Shown piece by piece: positions 34,979-43,712 of a DNA stretch of 64,000 nucleotides. A program made the translations under genes and the position numbers. Source of the DNA: Acidobacteriota bacterium (lineage in GTDB: Bacteria; Acidobacteriota; Blastocatellia; UBA7656); NCBI GenBank assembly GCA_040754075.1, contig JBFMDH010000007.1, forward strand, positions 1-64,000. The letters are read 5' to 3'. Position 1 is the first letter of the stretch. Each line of letters begins with the position of its first letter. The notes below the pieces were generated by a model. That model was not told the origin of the DNA, did no database searches, and saw nothing but the letters and a program-made list of their open reading frames with translations.

Positions 34979-35045
34979 GGCAAATTGTCCCCTTTTTAGC
35001 CATTCCGCTGGCATTGATGGGAGGCTTTTTAAACCCGTTAAAAAG

Positions 35046-35085
35046 TTGCATACAGCTTGTATTAAACCATTGCAAAGCTGTTGCA
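35046..35085. promoter_or_regulatory. Imperfect inverted repeat between two divergent sigma-54 promoters; possible enhancer
   Basis: TTGCATACAGCTTG (35046-35059) and CAAAGCTGTTGCA (35073-35085) are imperfect reverse complements. The centre is about 90 bp upstream of the 34978 promoter and about 120 bp upstream of the 35183 promoter, the usual distance for an NtrC-type activator site. The role is inferred from position. Confidence 0.4.
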
Positions 35086-35182
35086 TTGAATTCTGGCAGC
35101 AAATAATTTTCAACTCATTCAACTCTCTCTCATAACTGATTAAGGGTTGGGTTCACAACAGATATTAAAGCCTTTCGAGCAA

Positions 35183-35197
35183 GGGCACGGGGCTTGC
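35183..35197 (+). promoter_or_regulatory. Probable sigma-54 promoter before the interrupted small gene
   Basis: GGGCAC (35183-35188), five bases, then TTGC (35194-35197). The first T of TGGCAC is G here, and the spacing is correct. The expected transcript start is near 35209, 81 bases before the ATG at 35290. Confidence 0.6.
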
Positions 35198-35289
35198 CTT
35201 TTTCAAGTATGGTTTTGATTTCAATGAAATATATTTTGTTTGAACGAACAATTGAACCAATTCAGGTGAAGGTTAAATAAGAGGTTTGT

Positions 35290-35475
35290 ATGTTTAAAAA
35301 AAGAGCACAACCGCCCGATTATAATGCGGCATCCACTTGACTGATTTTTCAAAATCTCGAAATTGCCCATATTTTAATGAAAGGGGATTCCGAGGTGCTG
35401 ATTTATGTTGATAAATCAGGACATTTATATTTTGGGATTTTTGAAAAAAACTTGGAAGGCGTTAATGCCAAATAG
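35290..35475 (+). pseudogene. Small gene interrupted by an in-frame TGA
   Basis: The ATG at 35290 follows AAGAGG. The frame reads MFKKRAQPPDYNAAST, then TGA (35338-35340), then continues open for 44 codons (LIFQNLEIAHILMKG ... FGIFEKNLEGVNAK) to TAG at 35473-35475. The second part has an alternating hydrophobic pattern and could start at an internal ATG (35377). The simplest reading is a nonsense mutation or sequencing error in a small sigma-54-driven gene. A selenocysteine reading is unlikely without a SECIS-type hairpin. Confidence 0.45.
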
Positions 35476-35505
35476 GGAATGTCATTATTGAATATCATTA
35501 ATTTT

Positions 35506-35563
35506 CAGTAGCTTGATTTGAAATGATCTTGATTCTAGCCCCGTCCATTTCATCAAGCTACTG
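35506..35563. terminator. 12-bp inverted repeat, likely terminator or leader hairpin
   Basis: CAGTAGCTTGAT (35506-35517) and ATCAAGCTACTG (35552-35563) are perfect reverse complements with a 34-nt loop. It follows the interrupted gene and precedes the glycine-zipper gene. Confidence 0.5.
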
Positions 35564-35619
35564 ATGGTTTTATTTATCGCCTCAGAATGATTCTATCGAT
35601 ACGGAAAGGAGAATCAATA

Positions 35620-37170
35620 ATGAATAATCGTAAAAACATTTATATTTTGATGGCATTTCTTTTAATTTTAACGAGTTTTAATCATTCGTTATTCGCCCAA
35701 CGCGCTTATCGTGTCAGCGATAGAGAAATGCAAAATCTTTTAAATCGAATCGAAACACGAGCGACGCAATTTCGCAGTTCACTTGATCAAGCGATTGATC
35801 GAAGCAGTTTGAACGGTACTCAACGCGAGGATGAAATCAATCAGTATGTAAGAGATTTTGATGTAGCAATCGCCAGACTGGCGGAGCGATTCAGAGATCG
35901 TCGTGATGTGGCAGCAGATGTTGAAGAGGTAATCAATCGAGGATGGTCGATTGATTACTTTATGAGGAATAATTATTTGTCAGGAGCACAAAGCGATTGG
36001 AACTTGCTGCGCATTGATTTGCGCCGGTTAGCCGGTAATTACAACGTCGCCTGGGTTTGGGATAGTCGCAATTCCCTCCCGCCTTATTATCAGGCAAATA
36101 TCAATAATCGCAATCAGCGATTTATGGGAACCTACACCTTGGACACTTCGCGAAGCGATAATGTCGCTTATTTAGCCGAACAAGCTGCCAGACAATCGAC
36201 GATTTCCGATACTGCGCGGATACGCAGAGTTCTCGAACGACGGTTGTCGCCGCCGGATTCGATTGCGCTTGAACAAACCGGCAGACAGTTTGTGATGGCG
36301 TCGACGACTTCCCCGCAAGTTGATTTCATTGCCGATGGAATTGCTAAAACCGAAACCCGACCTAATGGAAGAACCGTTCGCACAACTGCAACCCTAAGAG
36401 GTAATCAATTGGTGATTGCTTCGACAGGTGATCGAGGAAGCGATTTCACAGTGACTTTTGAAAGAATTGAAAACGGCAATGCTTTGCGAGTCACTCGTGA
36501 AATTTATCTCGAAAGATTGAATCGACCGGTCATCTCCAGAAGTATTTATCGGAAAACCTCCGAGATTGCGCAGCTTAACCTTTTTGACGGTAACCGCAAT
36601 CGCCCCGGGATAAATGATGACAATCGCTTTGTATTTCCACGCGGAACCGTTTTCTCGGCGATTCTCAATGATGAGATAACCACCAGACAAGCACGAGTAG
36701 GAGATCGATTTACCATGCGCATCTCTTCACCTAGCCAATTTGCCGGAGCTGAAATTGAAGGACATGTGGCAAAGGTTGATCGCGCCAGCCGTCTAACCGG
36801 ACGTTCGGAATTGGCGCTTGAGTTTGACCGGATTCGTTTGCAGAACGGAAGAAGCTACAACTTCGACGGTTACATCGAAGAGATTAGAACAACCAATGGT
36901 GATCGAGTGAGTTTTGATAATGAAGGAATCGTTAGAGAAGATGATTCACAAACCGGTAGAACCGTGAGAAACACCGGCATCGGAGCGGCGATTGGCGCGA
37001 TCCTCGGCGGTCTCCTTGGCGGCGGTGAAGGTGCCGTTGTTGGTGCTGTGGTTGGCGGTGGCGCAGGTGTTGGCTCGGTAATTTTACAGGGACGCGATGA
37101 TTTAAATTTAACCAGTGGTACGGAATTTAGAATCAGTTCGGCGATACGAACAACGGTTTCTTCGCGTTAA
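35620..37170 (+). CDS. Exported glycine-zipper protein of unknown function
   Basis: The ATG at 35620 follows AAAGGAG and starts a signal peptide (1-27, ending near SLFAQ); the frame from 35587 is rejected. The 516-residue protein has a helical, charged region (about 30-150), a middle beta-rich region, a segment with RGTVFSAILNDEITT and GDRFTMRI (about 345-375), and a C-terminal glycine zipper (about 455-490, GIGAAIGAILGGLLGGGEGAVVG) resembling YMGG-like proteins that insert in the outer membrane. The last 25 residues are polar. The function is not known. A strong terminator follows. Confidence 0.82.
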   Translation: MNNRKNIYILMAFLLILTSFNHSLFAQRAYRVSDREMQNLLNRIETRATQFRSSLDQAIDRSSLNGTQREDEINQYVRDFDVAIARLAERFRDRRDVAADVEEVINRGWSIDYFMRNNYLSGAQSDWNLLRIDLRRLAGNYNVAWVWDSRNSLPPYYQANINNRNQRFMGTYTLDTSRSDNVAYLAEQAARQSTISDTARIRRVLERRLSPPDSIALEQTGRQFVMASTTSPQVDFIADGIAKTETRPNGRTVRTTATLRGNQLVIASTGDRGSDFTVTFERIENGNALRVTREIYLERLNRPVISRSIYRKTSEIAQLNLFDGNRNRPGINDDNRFVFPRGTVFSAILNDEITTRQARVGDRFTMRISSPSQFAGAEIEGHVAKVDRASRLTGRSELALEFDRIRLQNGRSYNFDGYIEEIRTTNGDRVSFDNEGIVREDDSQTGRTVRNTGIGAAIGAILGGLLGGGEGAVVGAVVGGGAGVGSVILQGRDDLNLTSGTEFRISSAIRTTVSSR

Positions 37171-37190
37171 ATCAAAGAGCCATTTCATCC

Positions 37191-37222
37191 AAAAGCTATG
37201 CTTCAATTGAAGCATAGCTTTT
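37191..37222. terminator. Intrinsic terminator
   Basis: AAAAGCTATGCTTC and GAAGCATAGCTTTT form a perfect 14-bp stem with an AATT loop, 20 bp after the glycine-zipper gene. Confidence 0.85.
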
Positions 37223-37387
37223 GGTGTCTTTAAAATTAAGCTGACCCATTTTAAAGTTATTTCGTAAAGCGGGTGAAATGAATGATTTTTACAGATTCAT
37301 TTATACCCATCATTAATTATCAGTCGGAGTCATAGCGAAATGTATTTTTGCCTGGTTCAATCCCAACGATAAAGGCAGATTTGAACA

Positions 37388-38809
37388 ATGCTGAAAGATC
37401 AAAAATTGATAGTGGTTATTGTGCTGGCGCTCGTTGTCCTGGGACTCAACGCCTACGTTTCCTATTATGCAACGAAAAATATTGTTGATAATGAACGAAG
37501 GGTTTCTCTTACCCTGGAAGTAATGAATTATCTGGAATCCTTACGGGCGTTATCCATTGCCAACGAGAGTAGTATGCGCGGATTTGTTTTAACCGGAGAT
37601 AATTTTTTCATCAATGATTACGAGCAGGATAAAGCGCAGACCTTTGAACTCATTCAAAATATTCGCAACCGAACCTCCGATAACCCGCTTCAACAGCAGC
37701 AAATCAACAAACTCGAAACTTATATTCAGGAGAAATTTCTTTATTCCGATGAAGCCGTCAAACGGCGGTGGGAAAGCGGGTATGAAACGGCTAAAGAATT
37801 TGTCGCATCCGGTAAAGGTAAAGGCTTGATGAAGGAAATCAATAGTACCGCTGAAACGATGATCAAAGAGGAGACCAATCTATTAAATATCCGTCAGGAA
37901 CAATCTGCCGATAGTATCCGCACTGCCAATTTCAGTTTTGCGGTTACGACCATTTTAGCCTCTTTGTTACTCTTCGGGGTTTACTATTTCTTCAGTCAAA
38001 TTCTTAAAGAGCGACGAAACTCCGAAGATGCGTTAAGAATTGCCAATGAAAAGCTGGAAAGCACGGTTGCCGAACGAACTCTTGAACTGGAACGCAGCAA
38101 CCGTGAATTGCAGGATTTCGCCTTTGTGGCTTCTCATGATTTGCAAGAACCTTTAAGAAAGATTCAAGCATTTGGAGATCGCTTAAAGCTCAAATACCGC
38201 CCGGAACTTGGTGCTCAGGGGACGGATTACTTAAATCGCATGCAGAACGCCGCTGAACGAATGAGCCGATTGATTACCGATTTATTAACCTTTTCAAGGG
38301 TTTCAACCCATACCCAGCCGTTTCAACCCATCAATCTCAATCAAACCGTTGATGAGGTGTTATCGGATTTAGAGGTGCGTATCCAACAAACGGCTGGCAA
38401 AGTTGAAGTCGGTGAGTTGCCGGAAATTGCCGCCGACCCTTTGCAGATGCGTCAACTCTTTCAAAATCTGATTGGTAATGCCCTGAAATTTCATCGCCCC
38501 GAAGAGCCGCCAATCATCCACATTATAGGTGAAATATTGAATGGCAACGCCAATGACTCGGAAGACCTTACGGCGACAGTTCCCCAATGCCAAATCATCG
38601 TTTCAGATAATGGCATTGGATTTGACGAATCTTATGTAGAGAGAATTTTCACCCCTTTTCAACGACTGCATAATAAAAATGAATATGAAGGAACCGGAAT
38701 GGGGTTGGCAGTTTGCCGGAAAATCGTCGAACGTCACAACGGAACGATAATTGCCAAGAGTACCCCAGGCCAAGGCAGTCAATTTATTATTAACCTCCCG
38801 ATAAATTAA
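37388..38809 (+). CDS. CHASE3-type histidine kinase
   Basis: The 473-residue protein has a membrane helix (7-28), an outer helical domain of about 150 residues with SMRGFVLTG (the CHASE3 pattern), a second membrane helix (about 180-202), a coiled linker, a HisKA domain with the H-box VASHDLQEPLRKIQAFG, and a HATPase domain with NLIGNALKFH and GTGMGLAVCRKI. The SHDLQEPLR motif is characteristic of kinases that work with Rcp1-type receivers, and such a receiver is the next gene. The outer ligand is unknown. Confidence 0.9.
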   Translation: MLKDQKLIVVIVLALVVLGLNAYVSYYATKNIVDNERRVSLTLEVMNYLESLRALSIANESSMRGFVLTGDNFFINDYEQDKAQTFELIQNIRNRTSDNPLQQQQINKLETYIQEKFLYSDEAVKRRWESGYETAKEFVASGKGKGLMKEINSTAETMIKEETNLLNIRQEQSADSIRTANFSFAVTTILASLLLFGVYYFFSQILKERRNSEDALRIANEKLESTVAERTLELERSNRELQDFAFVASHDLQEPLRKIQAFGDRLKLKYRPELGAQGTDYLNRMQNAAERMSRLITDLLTFSRVSTHTQPFQPINLNQTVDEVLSDLEVRIQQTAGKVEVGELPEIAADPLQMRQLFQNLIGNALKFHRPEEPPIIHIIGEILNGNANDSEDLTATVPQCQIIVSDNGIGFDESYVERIFTPFQRLHNKNEYEGTGMGLAVCRKIVERHNGTIIAKSTPGQGSQFIINLPIN

Positions 38810-38823
38810 AGGAGTTTGGTTTA

Positions 38824-39291
38824 ATGGATAGTAACGCAAAACCGATTGTCATCCTGATTGCCGAAGATGACCCGGATGATCGGGTTTTAGCCAAGGATGC
38901 CTTTGAGGAGAGCCGTTTGCTCAATGACGTCCGATTTGTCGAAGACGGTGTAGAACTGATGAATTACCTTGAGAATAAAGGAAAATACAGTGATGGCAAT
39001 GAGTCGCCGCGACCCAGCATTATTTTGCTCGACCTCAATATGCCCAAAAAAGATGGGCGCGAGGCACTTAAAGAAATTAAAAATAATCCCGCTCTACGCC
39101 GCATTCCCGTCGTGGTGATGACCACCTCGAAAGCCGAAGAAGATATTTTTCGCAGTTATGATTTAGGCGCCAGTTCATATATCACCAAGCCTGTGACCTT
39201 TGAAGGTCTGGTTGATGTAATTAAAACCCTGGGTAAATACTGGGTTGAAGTTGTTGAATTACCCACTCAGAGTGATACCGCGACTTCATGA
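38824..39291 (+). CDS. Rcp1-type response regulator
   Basis: The 155-residue receiver-only protein has AEDDPDDR near residue 13-20, the phospho-acceptor in IILLDLNMPKKDG, and TTSKAEEDI followed by YITKPV. These signatures, the 15-bp gap after the kinase and the 4-bp overlap with the next gene mark it as the middle element of a phosphorelay operon. Confidence 0.9.
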   Translation: MDSNAKPIVILIAEDDPDDRVLAKDAFEESRLLNDVRFVEDGVELMNYLENKGKYSDGNESPRPSIILLDLNMPKKDGREALKEIKNNPALRRIPVVVMTTSKAEEDIFRSYDLGASSYITKPVTFEGLVDVIKTLGKYWVEVVELPTQSDTATS

Positions 39292-40442
39292 TAAGTCTTA
39301 CAACAATGGAAAACGTAAAAGCTCTGCTTGTCGAAGACGACGAGGATGATTATTTAATTACCGATGCCCTCTTTTCCGATATTTATGAGGGCGCGTATAC
39401 CTTGGATTGGGTAAGGGATTATGATGAAGCCCTGAGAAAGCTCGAAAGTAATGCCTATGATATTTGCCTGCTCGATTATCGTCTGGGCATTCACAACGGA
39501 TTGGAACTGCTGCGCCAGACGACCGAAAGAAACTGCAAAATACCCATCATTTTTTTAACCGGTCAAGGTGACCGCTCGCTCGATGTTGAGGCGATGAATG
39601 CCGGAGCAGCCGATTATCTGGTCAAAGGGCAACTCAATGCGGCTCAACTGGAACGCTCGATTCGTTATGCGATTCAACAACGGCGATTTGAAGAGGAACG
39701 GATTCGTCGCTTGCTTGAAGGCGCGGCGCGCGCGCAGGCGGAAATCGCCAATCGGCAAAAGGATGAATTCTTAGCAATGGTTTCCCATGAATTACGTGGC
39801 CCGTTAAATTCCATGCTCGGGTGGATTCAGTTGCTGAAAAGCGGCAAGTTGAGACCCGAAGACATTGCCAAAGCCATTGAGACTATCGAACGCAATAGTC
39901 GTTTACAGGTTCGCATTATCGAAGATTTACTCGACACCACGCGCATCCTTAATGGCAATCTCTGTTTACAGATTGTCGATGTGAAGTTCATCGAGGTGAT
40001 TGAAGAAGCCTTTAAAGCCGCTTTCCCTTCCGCACAAGCAAAATTGATTATGATGACCAAATCTTATGACCCGTCGGTGGGAACGGTTCAAGGAGATTTT
40101 GAGCGGTTGCAACAGGTGGTTTCCAATCTGCTTTCAAACGCCATTAAATTTACGCCGGAAGGCGGTCGCATCGAATTGAAACTGGAAAATCGCCAGAGCT
40201 TTGCGCATTTGATTGTTAAGGATTCGGGAATCGGCATTGATCAGGAATTTCTTCCCTATGTTTTTGAAAAATATAAACAGGCAAAAACCGAAACCGGCAA
40301 AAAAAATCATGGACTTGGTTTAGGCTTGGCTATCGTCAGGCATATCGTTGAAGCTCACAACGGAATGGTCGAAGTCGAAAGTCAGGGCGAGGGTCGCGGT
40401 TCAACTTTTAAAGTCTCCATTCCCTTACCGGGTTCTGGTTAA
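39288..40442 (+). CDS. Receiver-histidine kinase hybrid (receiver first)
   Basis: The 384-residue soluble protein has an N-terminal receiver (about 10-130; LVEDDEDDY, DICLLDYRLG, FLTGQGD, YLVKGQL), a helical linker, a HisKA domain with AMVSHELRGPLNSMLGW, and a HATPase domain with NLLSNAIKF and GLGLGLAIVRHI. Its kinase domain resembles that of the protein at 29887-31695. The ATG overlaps the previous stop, and another ATG lies at 39306. The receiver of this protein may accept phosphate from the CHASE3 kinase and control its own kinase activity (inference). Confidence 0.9.
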   Translation: MISLTTMENVKALLVEDDEDDYLITDALFSDIYEGAYTLDWVRDYDEALRKLESNAYDICLLDYRLGIHNGLELLRQTTERNCKIPIIFLTGQGDRSLDVEAMNAGAADYLVKGQLNAAQLERSIRYAIQQRRFEEERIRRLLEGAARAQAEIANRQKDEFLAMVSHELRGPLNSMLGWIQLLKSGKLRPEDIAKAIETIERNSRLQVRIIEDLLDTTRILNGNLCLQIVDVKFIEVIEEAFKAAFPSAQAKLIMMTKSYDPSVGTVQGDFERLQQVVSNLLSNAIKFTPEGGRIELKLENRQSFAHLIVKDSGIGIDQEFLPYVFEKYKQAKTETGKKNHGLGLGLAIVRHIVEAHNGMVEVESQGEGRGSTFKVSIPLPGSG

Positions 40443-40444
40443 TC

Positions 40445-40894
40445 TTACCCTTTCAAAAAATTTTTCGTCGCCAGATAGGCATCGAGCGGCGATAACAAAA
40501 TGATCAATAAGCAGACGGGAATAAAGGTTAAAAAGGCGAGTGCCGCCTTTTCAAAACCACTTTGAAATTGCAATGAAGTAGTCTTCAAACTTTCTACGAA
40601 TGAATGAATTAAATATCCCGACACGCGCAAATTTATAGCTTCTTTATTTAAGCTTACAGACGCCAGATTTGCGGGTTGATTAAGGGGCGTGGTGGTGTAA
40701 ACCTCCGCCGGTTTAAATGACTCGTCGGAATCAAGTGGCGATGATACGGGCACAGATGAATCCGAAGCATTGATTTGTTCTCCACACCAGCGACAAAAAA
40801 AACTTTCCAGGGCATTCAATCCGTCACAATGACGACAAGTGAGAAACGGCATTTCGCGACTGTCATATTTTAATTTTTCCAATTGAGTTGCCAC
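40445..40894 (-). CDS. Zinc-ribbon protein with C-terminal membrane helix
   Basis: The GTG at 40894 lies eight bases after AAGGAG and gives 149 residues; the GTG at 40903 is too close to that signal. Four cysteines (20, 23, 34, 37; CxHC...CRWC) form a zinc-ribbon motif. A Ser/Pro-rich linker leads to a C-terminal membrane helix near 120-140. It converges on the hybrid kinase gene with 2 bp between stop codons. The sigma-54 promoter at 40927-40941 is right upstream. The function is unknown. Confidence 0.78.
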   Translation of the reverse strand: MATQLEKLKYDSREMPFLTCRHCDGLNALESFFCRWCGEQINASDSSVPVSSPLDSDESFKPAEVYTTTPLNQPANLASVSLNKEAINLRVSGYLIHSFVESLKTTSLQFQSGFEKAALAFLTFIPVCLLIILLSPLDAYLATKNFLKG

Positions 40895-40926
40895 GCTTTT
40901 CACTCCTTTTTACATAATGGAAAAGG

Positions 40927-40941
40927 GCAATCATCGTGCCA
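40927..40941 (-). promoter_or_regulatory. Sigma-54 promoter of the zinc-ribbon gene
   Basis: On the minus strand TGGCAC (40941-40936), five bases and TTGC (40930-40927) match the consensus, including the G after TGGCAC. The predicted start is near 40916, about 21 bases before the GTG. Confidence 0.8.
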
Positions 40942-41223
40942 GATTTTTTTCAACCGGGATTAATTATTTTTCTCCAATATTTCAAGATTTAAGCGATTGG
41001 TTTATTAATTTCGAGACTCGTAAGTAATATCGATACAAGAATGCCTTGCGCCAAGTATTGATTTCTTCCATAAATGTGTTCGACAGTAAAACAGCAGCGC
41101 AAACACAACAAAAAAACCGGTGCGATGATCAAACACCACACCGGCTTTTTATTTTTGAGAAGAACCAACTGCCAGCCCGTTAAGCGGCGATTGGATGCGG
41201 AAGGTTCTTCGATTTATTGCTGC
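40942..41223. other. Region between the sigma-54 promoter and pilC, with a terminator
   Basis: No gene is supported. It holds the terminator at 41115-41150; 40942-41100 shows no recognised motif. Confidence 0.5.
41115..41150 (-). terminator. Probable terminator of the pil operon
   Basis: CCGGTG and CACCGG arms lie about 70 bp after the pilC stop codon. On the minus strand the stem is followed by a run of seven T. Confidence 0.65.
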
Positions 41224-42447
41224 CTATTTTCCGCCCGCGAGTTTGCCAATCAACGTGAAGAGCGGCAAATACATCGCGATAACGATTGTACCGATGGTCA
41301 CACCCAAAAACAGAATCATTGCCGGTTCCATCATACTGAGTAAGTTGGCAATCGCCGCATCGACTTCCTGTTCATAAAAGTCGGCAATCTTCGATAACAT
41401 CGCATCCATCGCGCCGGTCTGTTCACCGACGCCAATCATTTGCGAAACCATTACCGGGAAAATCTGTGTCGCTTTCAACGGTTCGACAAAAGTCTGCCCC
41501 TGTTCAATGGCGGCGCGAACTTTCAAAATCGCTTCCGAGACGATGACATTGCCCGCCGTTCGCGCGGTAATATCGAGCGATTCGAGAATCGGGACGCCGG
41601 AACTCATCAAGGTGGACAGGGTGCGGCTGAATCGCGCAATCGCAATCTTTTTCAAAATGACGCCCAGAATCGGCAACTTCAAAATCACATTGTCAATGAC
41701 GTGACGACCACTGTCGGTGTTATACCAGGCTTTGCCGGCAAATACCGTGGCACCGATGACGATACCGATCAACCACCAGTAACTCGCCATAAAACTCGAA
41801 ATGCTAACCACCAATTCCGTCAGCCAGGGGAGTTTTTCGCCAGGTCCAAGCAACCCTTCAAAAATGTTTTTAAATGCCGGAATAACCACAATCATAATGA
41901 CTGAGATGACCACAATGGCAATGAAAATAACCGCGATGGGGTAAATCAATGCGCTTTTGACGTCGCTCTTTAACTTGACCATCTTTTCAAGGTAAGTTGA
42001 TAGTCGTTGCAAAATAATATCGAGAATACCGCCGGTTTCGCCCGCTGCAACCATATTGCAATAGAGATGGTCGAAAACTCTCGGATGTCTGCCCATCGCG
42101 TCAGCCAGCGTGCTGCCGGATTCGACATCGGAACGGGTTTGAAAAATTACCTTCTGAAAAAATTTGTTATCCTGCTGCTGCCCTAAAATTTCCAGACATT
42201 GAACCAGTGGCAGTCCGGCATCGAGCATTACTGAAAATTGGCGTGTAAACAACGCTAAATCTTTCGCTTTAACCTTCTCACGACCGACTTTCGGCAAACT
42301 GATGTCGCGCCCTTTTTCTCTGGCGCTGGTCAGAATAATTTGTTCACGCCTGAGCAAACCTTCAAGCGCGCCTCGGTCTGTTGCTACACGCTCACCGACC
42401 ACGACTTCATTAAATCGGTTGCGACCTTTAAATACATACGTTGGCAT
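41224..42447 (-). CDS. pilC: Type IV pilus inner-membrane platform protein PilC
   Basis: The 407-residue protein has two T2SS/PilC-type (GspF) domains of about 120 residues each. The first contains LALFTRQFSVMLDAGLPLVQ and the second RFSRTLSTLMSSGVPILESL. Three membrane helices lie near 170-195, 220-240 and 375-400. It anchors the pilus motor ATPases in the inner membrane. It is last in a pilB-pilT-pilC order on one strand, 83 bp after pilT. Confidence 0.93.
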   Translation of the reverse strand: MPTYVFKGRNRFNEVVVGERVATDRGALEGLLRREQIILTSAREKGRDISLPKVGREKVKAKDLALFTRQFSVMLDAGLPLVQCLEILGQQQDNKFFQKVIFQTRSDVESGSTLADAMGRHPRVFDHLYCNMVAAGETGGILDIILQRLSTYLEKMVKLKSDVKSALIYPIAVIFIAIVVISVIMIVVIPAFKNIFEGLLGPGEKLPWLTELVVSISSFMASYWWLIGIVIGATVFAGKAWYNTDSGRHVIDNVILKLPILGVILKKIAIARFSRTLSTLMSSGVPILESLDITARTAGNVIVSEAILKVRAAIEQGQTFVEPLKATQIFPVMVSQMIGVGEQTGAMDAMLSKIADFYEQEVDAAIANLLSMMEPAMILFLGVTIGTIVIAMYLPLFTLIGKLAGGK

Positions 42448-42530
42448 TTTACACCTTCACCTCTTCTGAGTTTTTGGTTTTTTTAGGAGCAACACATCAC
42501 GTGGTTTTCGATAATCAAATCAGAAACCGT

Positions 42531-43712
42531 TTATTTACCGACACGACCAAGCGGGCTTAAGGGTCTGCCGGTTGGGCCATTCATGTTCGAGGCGTTCGGA
42601 CGCACCTGTTGCTGATGTTGCGCAGGGTTTTGCAAAGTCTGTACGCCCCGATTGATCAAGTCTTGTAATTCATCGGGATTTGATGAACGCGCCAGCCCCA
42701 ATTCCAGGGTGATCTGTTTTTTGAAATACAGACTCGCCAGCGATTGATTAAAAGTCTGCATGCCGAATTTATCCTGACCGGTTTGCATCATCGAATAAAT
42801 CTGGTGAATTTTATCTTCGCGAATCAGGTTGCGAATAGCCGCATTGGGAACCAGAATTTCCATCGCCAGACAACGCCCCTGCCCATTGGCTCTCGGCAAC
42901 AACGATTGGGTGACGATGCCTTCGAGAACCATTGAAAGCTGAGTGCGGATTTGCGCCTGCTGGTGCGCCGGGAAAATATCGATGATACGGTTAATTGACG
43001 ATGACGCGGAATTGGTGTGCAAGGTCGCAAATGTCAGGTGACCGGTTTCAGCAATTCGCAGCGCGGTTTCAGTGGTTTCGAGGTCGCGCATTTCACCGAT
43101 GAGCACGACATCCGGGTCTTGACGCAAAGCCGCGCGCAACGCATTTGAAAATGAATGAGTATCGGATTGCACTTCCCTTTGATTCACTAAACAATTTTTA
43201 TGGGTGTGCAAAAATTCAATCGGGTCTTCAACCGTAATGATATGCTCGTGTCGCATACGATTGACTTTATCGAGCATAGAAGCGAGCGTCGTCGATTTAC
43301 CGGAACCGGTTGGCCCGGTCACGAGAATGAGTCCGCGAGGTTTCTCGCAGAGTTTTTCGATGACCGGCGGCAAGCCCAATTCTTCAAAGGTTTTTATTTC
43401 ATAGGGAATGGCGCGAAAGACTGCGCCAACCGCGCCGCGCTGGTTGAACAGGTTGGCGCGGAAACGCGAAAGCCCTTTAATACCGAATGAAAAATCGAGT
43501 TCGAGATTTTCTTCAAAGCGGTGCTTTTGCGCATCCGTCAAAACCGAATAAGCCACTTGTTTGGTTTCAGCCGGTGTGAGTTCGGGATAATCGAGCGGTC
43601 GTAGATGCCCGTGAACTCGAACCATGGGCGGCGAACTGGTGGTGATGTGCAGGTCTGAGCCGCCCATTTCAATCATTTTTCTGAGTAATTCGCTTAATAT
43701 GATTTCAGCCAT
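42531..43712 (-). CDS. pilT: Type IV pilus retraction ATPase PilT
   Basis: The 393-residue protein has an N-terminal PAS-like domain (1-100), Walker A GPTGSGKS (133-140), an Asp box with EDPIEFLH, Walker B VLIGEMRD (203-210), a His box GHLTFATLHT and the retraction-specific AIRNLIRE motif near 290. The C-terminal 50 residues form a Gln/Pro/Asn-rich extension, which is longer than in most PilT proteins. It powers pilus disassembly. Gene order and strand agree with a pilB-pilT-pilC operon. Confidence 0.94.
   Translation of the reverse strand: MAEIILSELLRKMIEMGGSDLHITTSSPPMVRVHGHLRPLDYPELTPAETKQVAYSVLTDAQKHRFEENLELDFSFGIKGLSRFRANLFNQRGAVGAVFRAIPYEIKTFEELGLPPVIEKLCEKPRGLILVTGPTGSGKSTTLASMLDKVNRMRHEHIITVEDPIEFLHTHKNCLVNQREVQSDTHSFSNALRAALRQDPDVVLIGEMRDLETTETALRIAETGHLTFATLHTNSASSSINRIIDIFPAHQQAQIRTQLSMVLEGIVTQSLLPRANGQGRCLAMEILVPNAAIRNLIREDKIHQIYSMMQTGQDKFGMQTFNQSLASLYFKKQITLELGLARSSNPDELQDLINRGVQTLQNPAQHQQQVRPNASNMNGPTGRPLSPLGRVGK

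Larger units (their letters stand above)
34923..35289. other. Divergent regulatory region with two sigma-54 promoters
   Basis: It contains the sigma-54 sites at 34964-34978 (minus) and 35183-35197 (plus) and the inverted repeat at 35046-35085. No gene is supported. Confidence 0.6.

Noticed and set aside
35338-35340. TGA in the small gene as a selenocysteine codon
   Set aside because: No SECIS-like hairpin directly after the codon was found and no related selenoprotein is recognised; a nonsense change is simpler.
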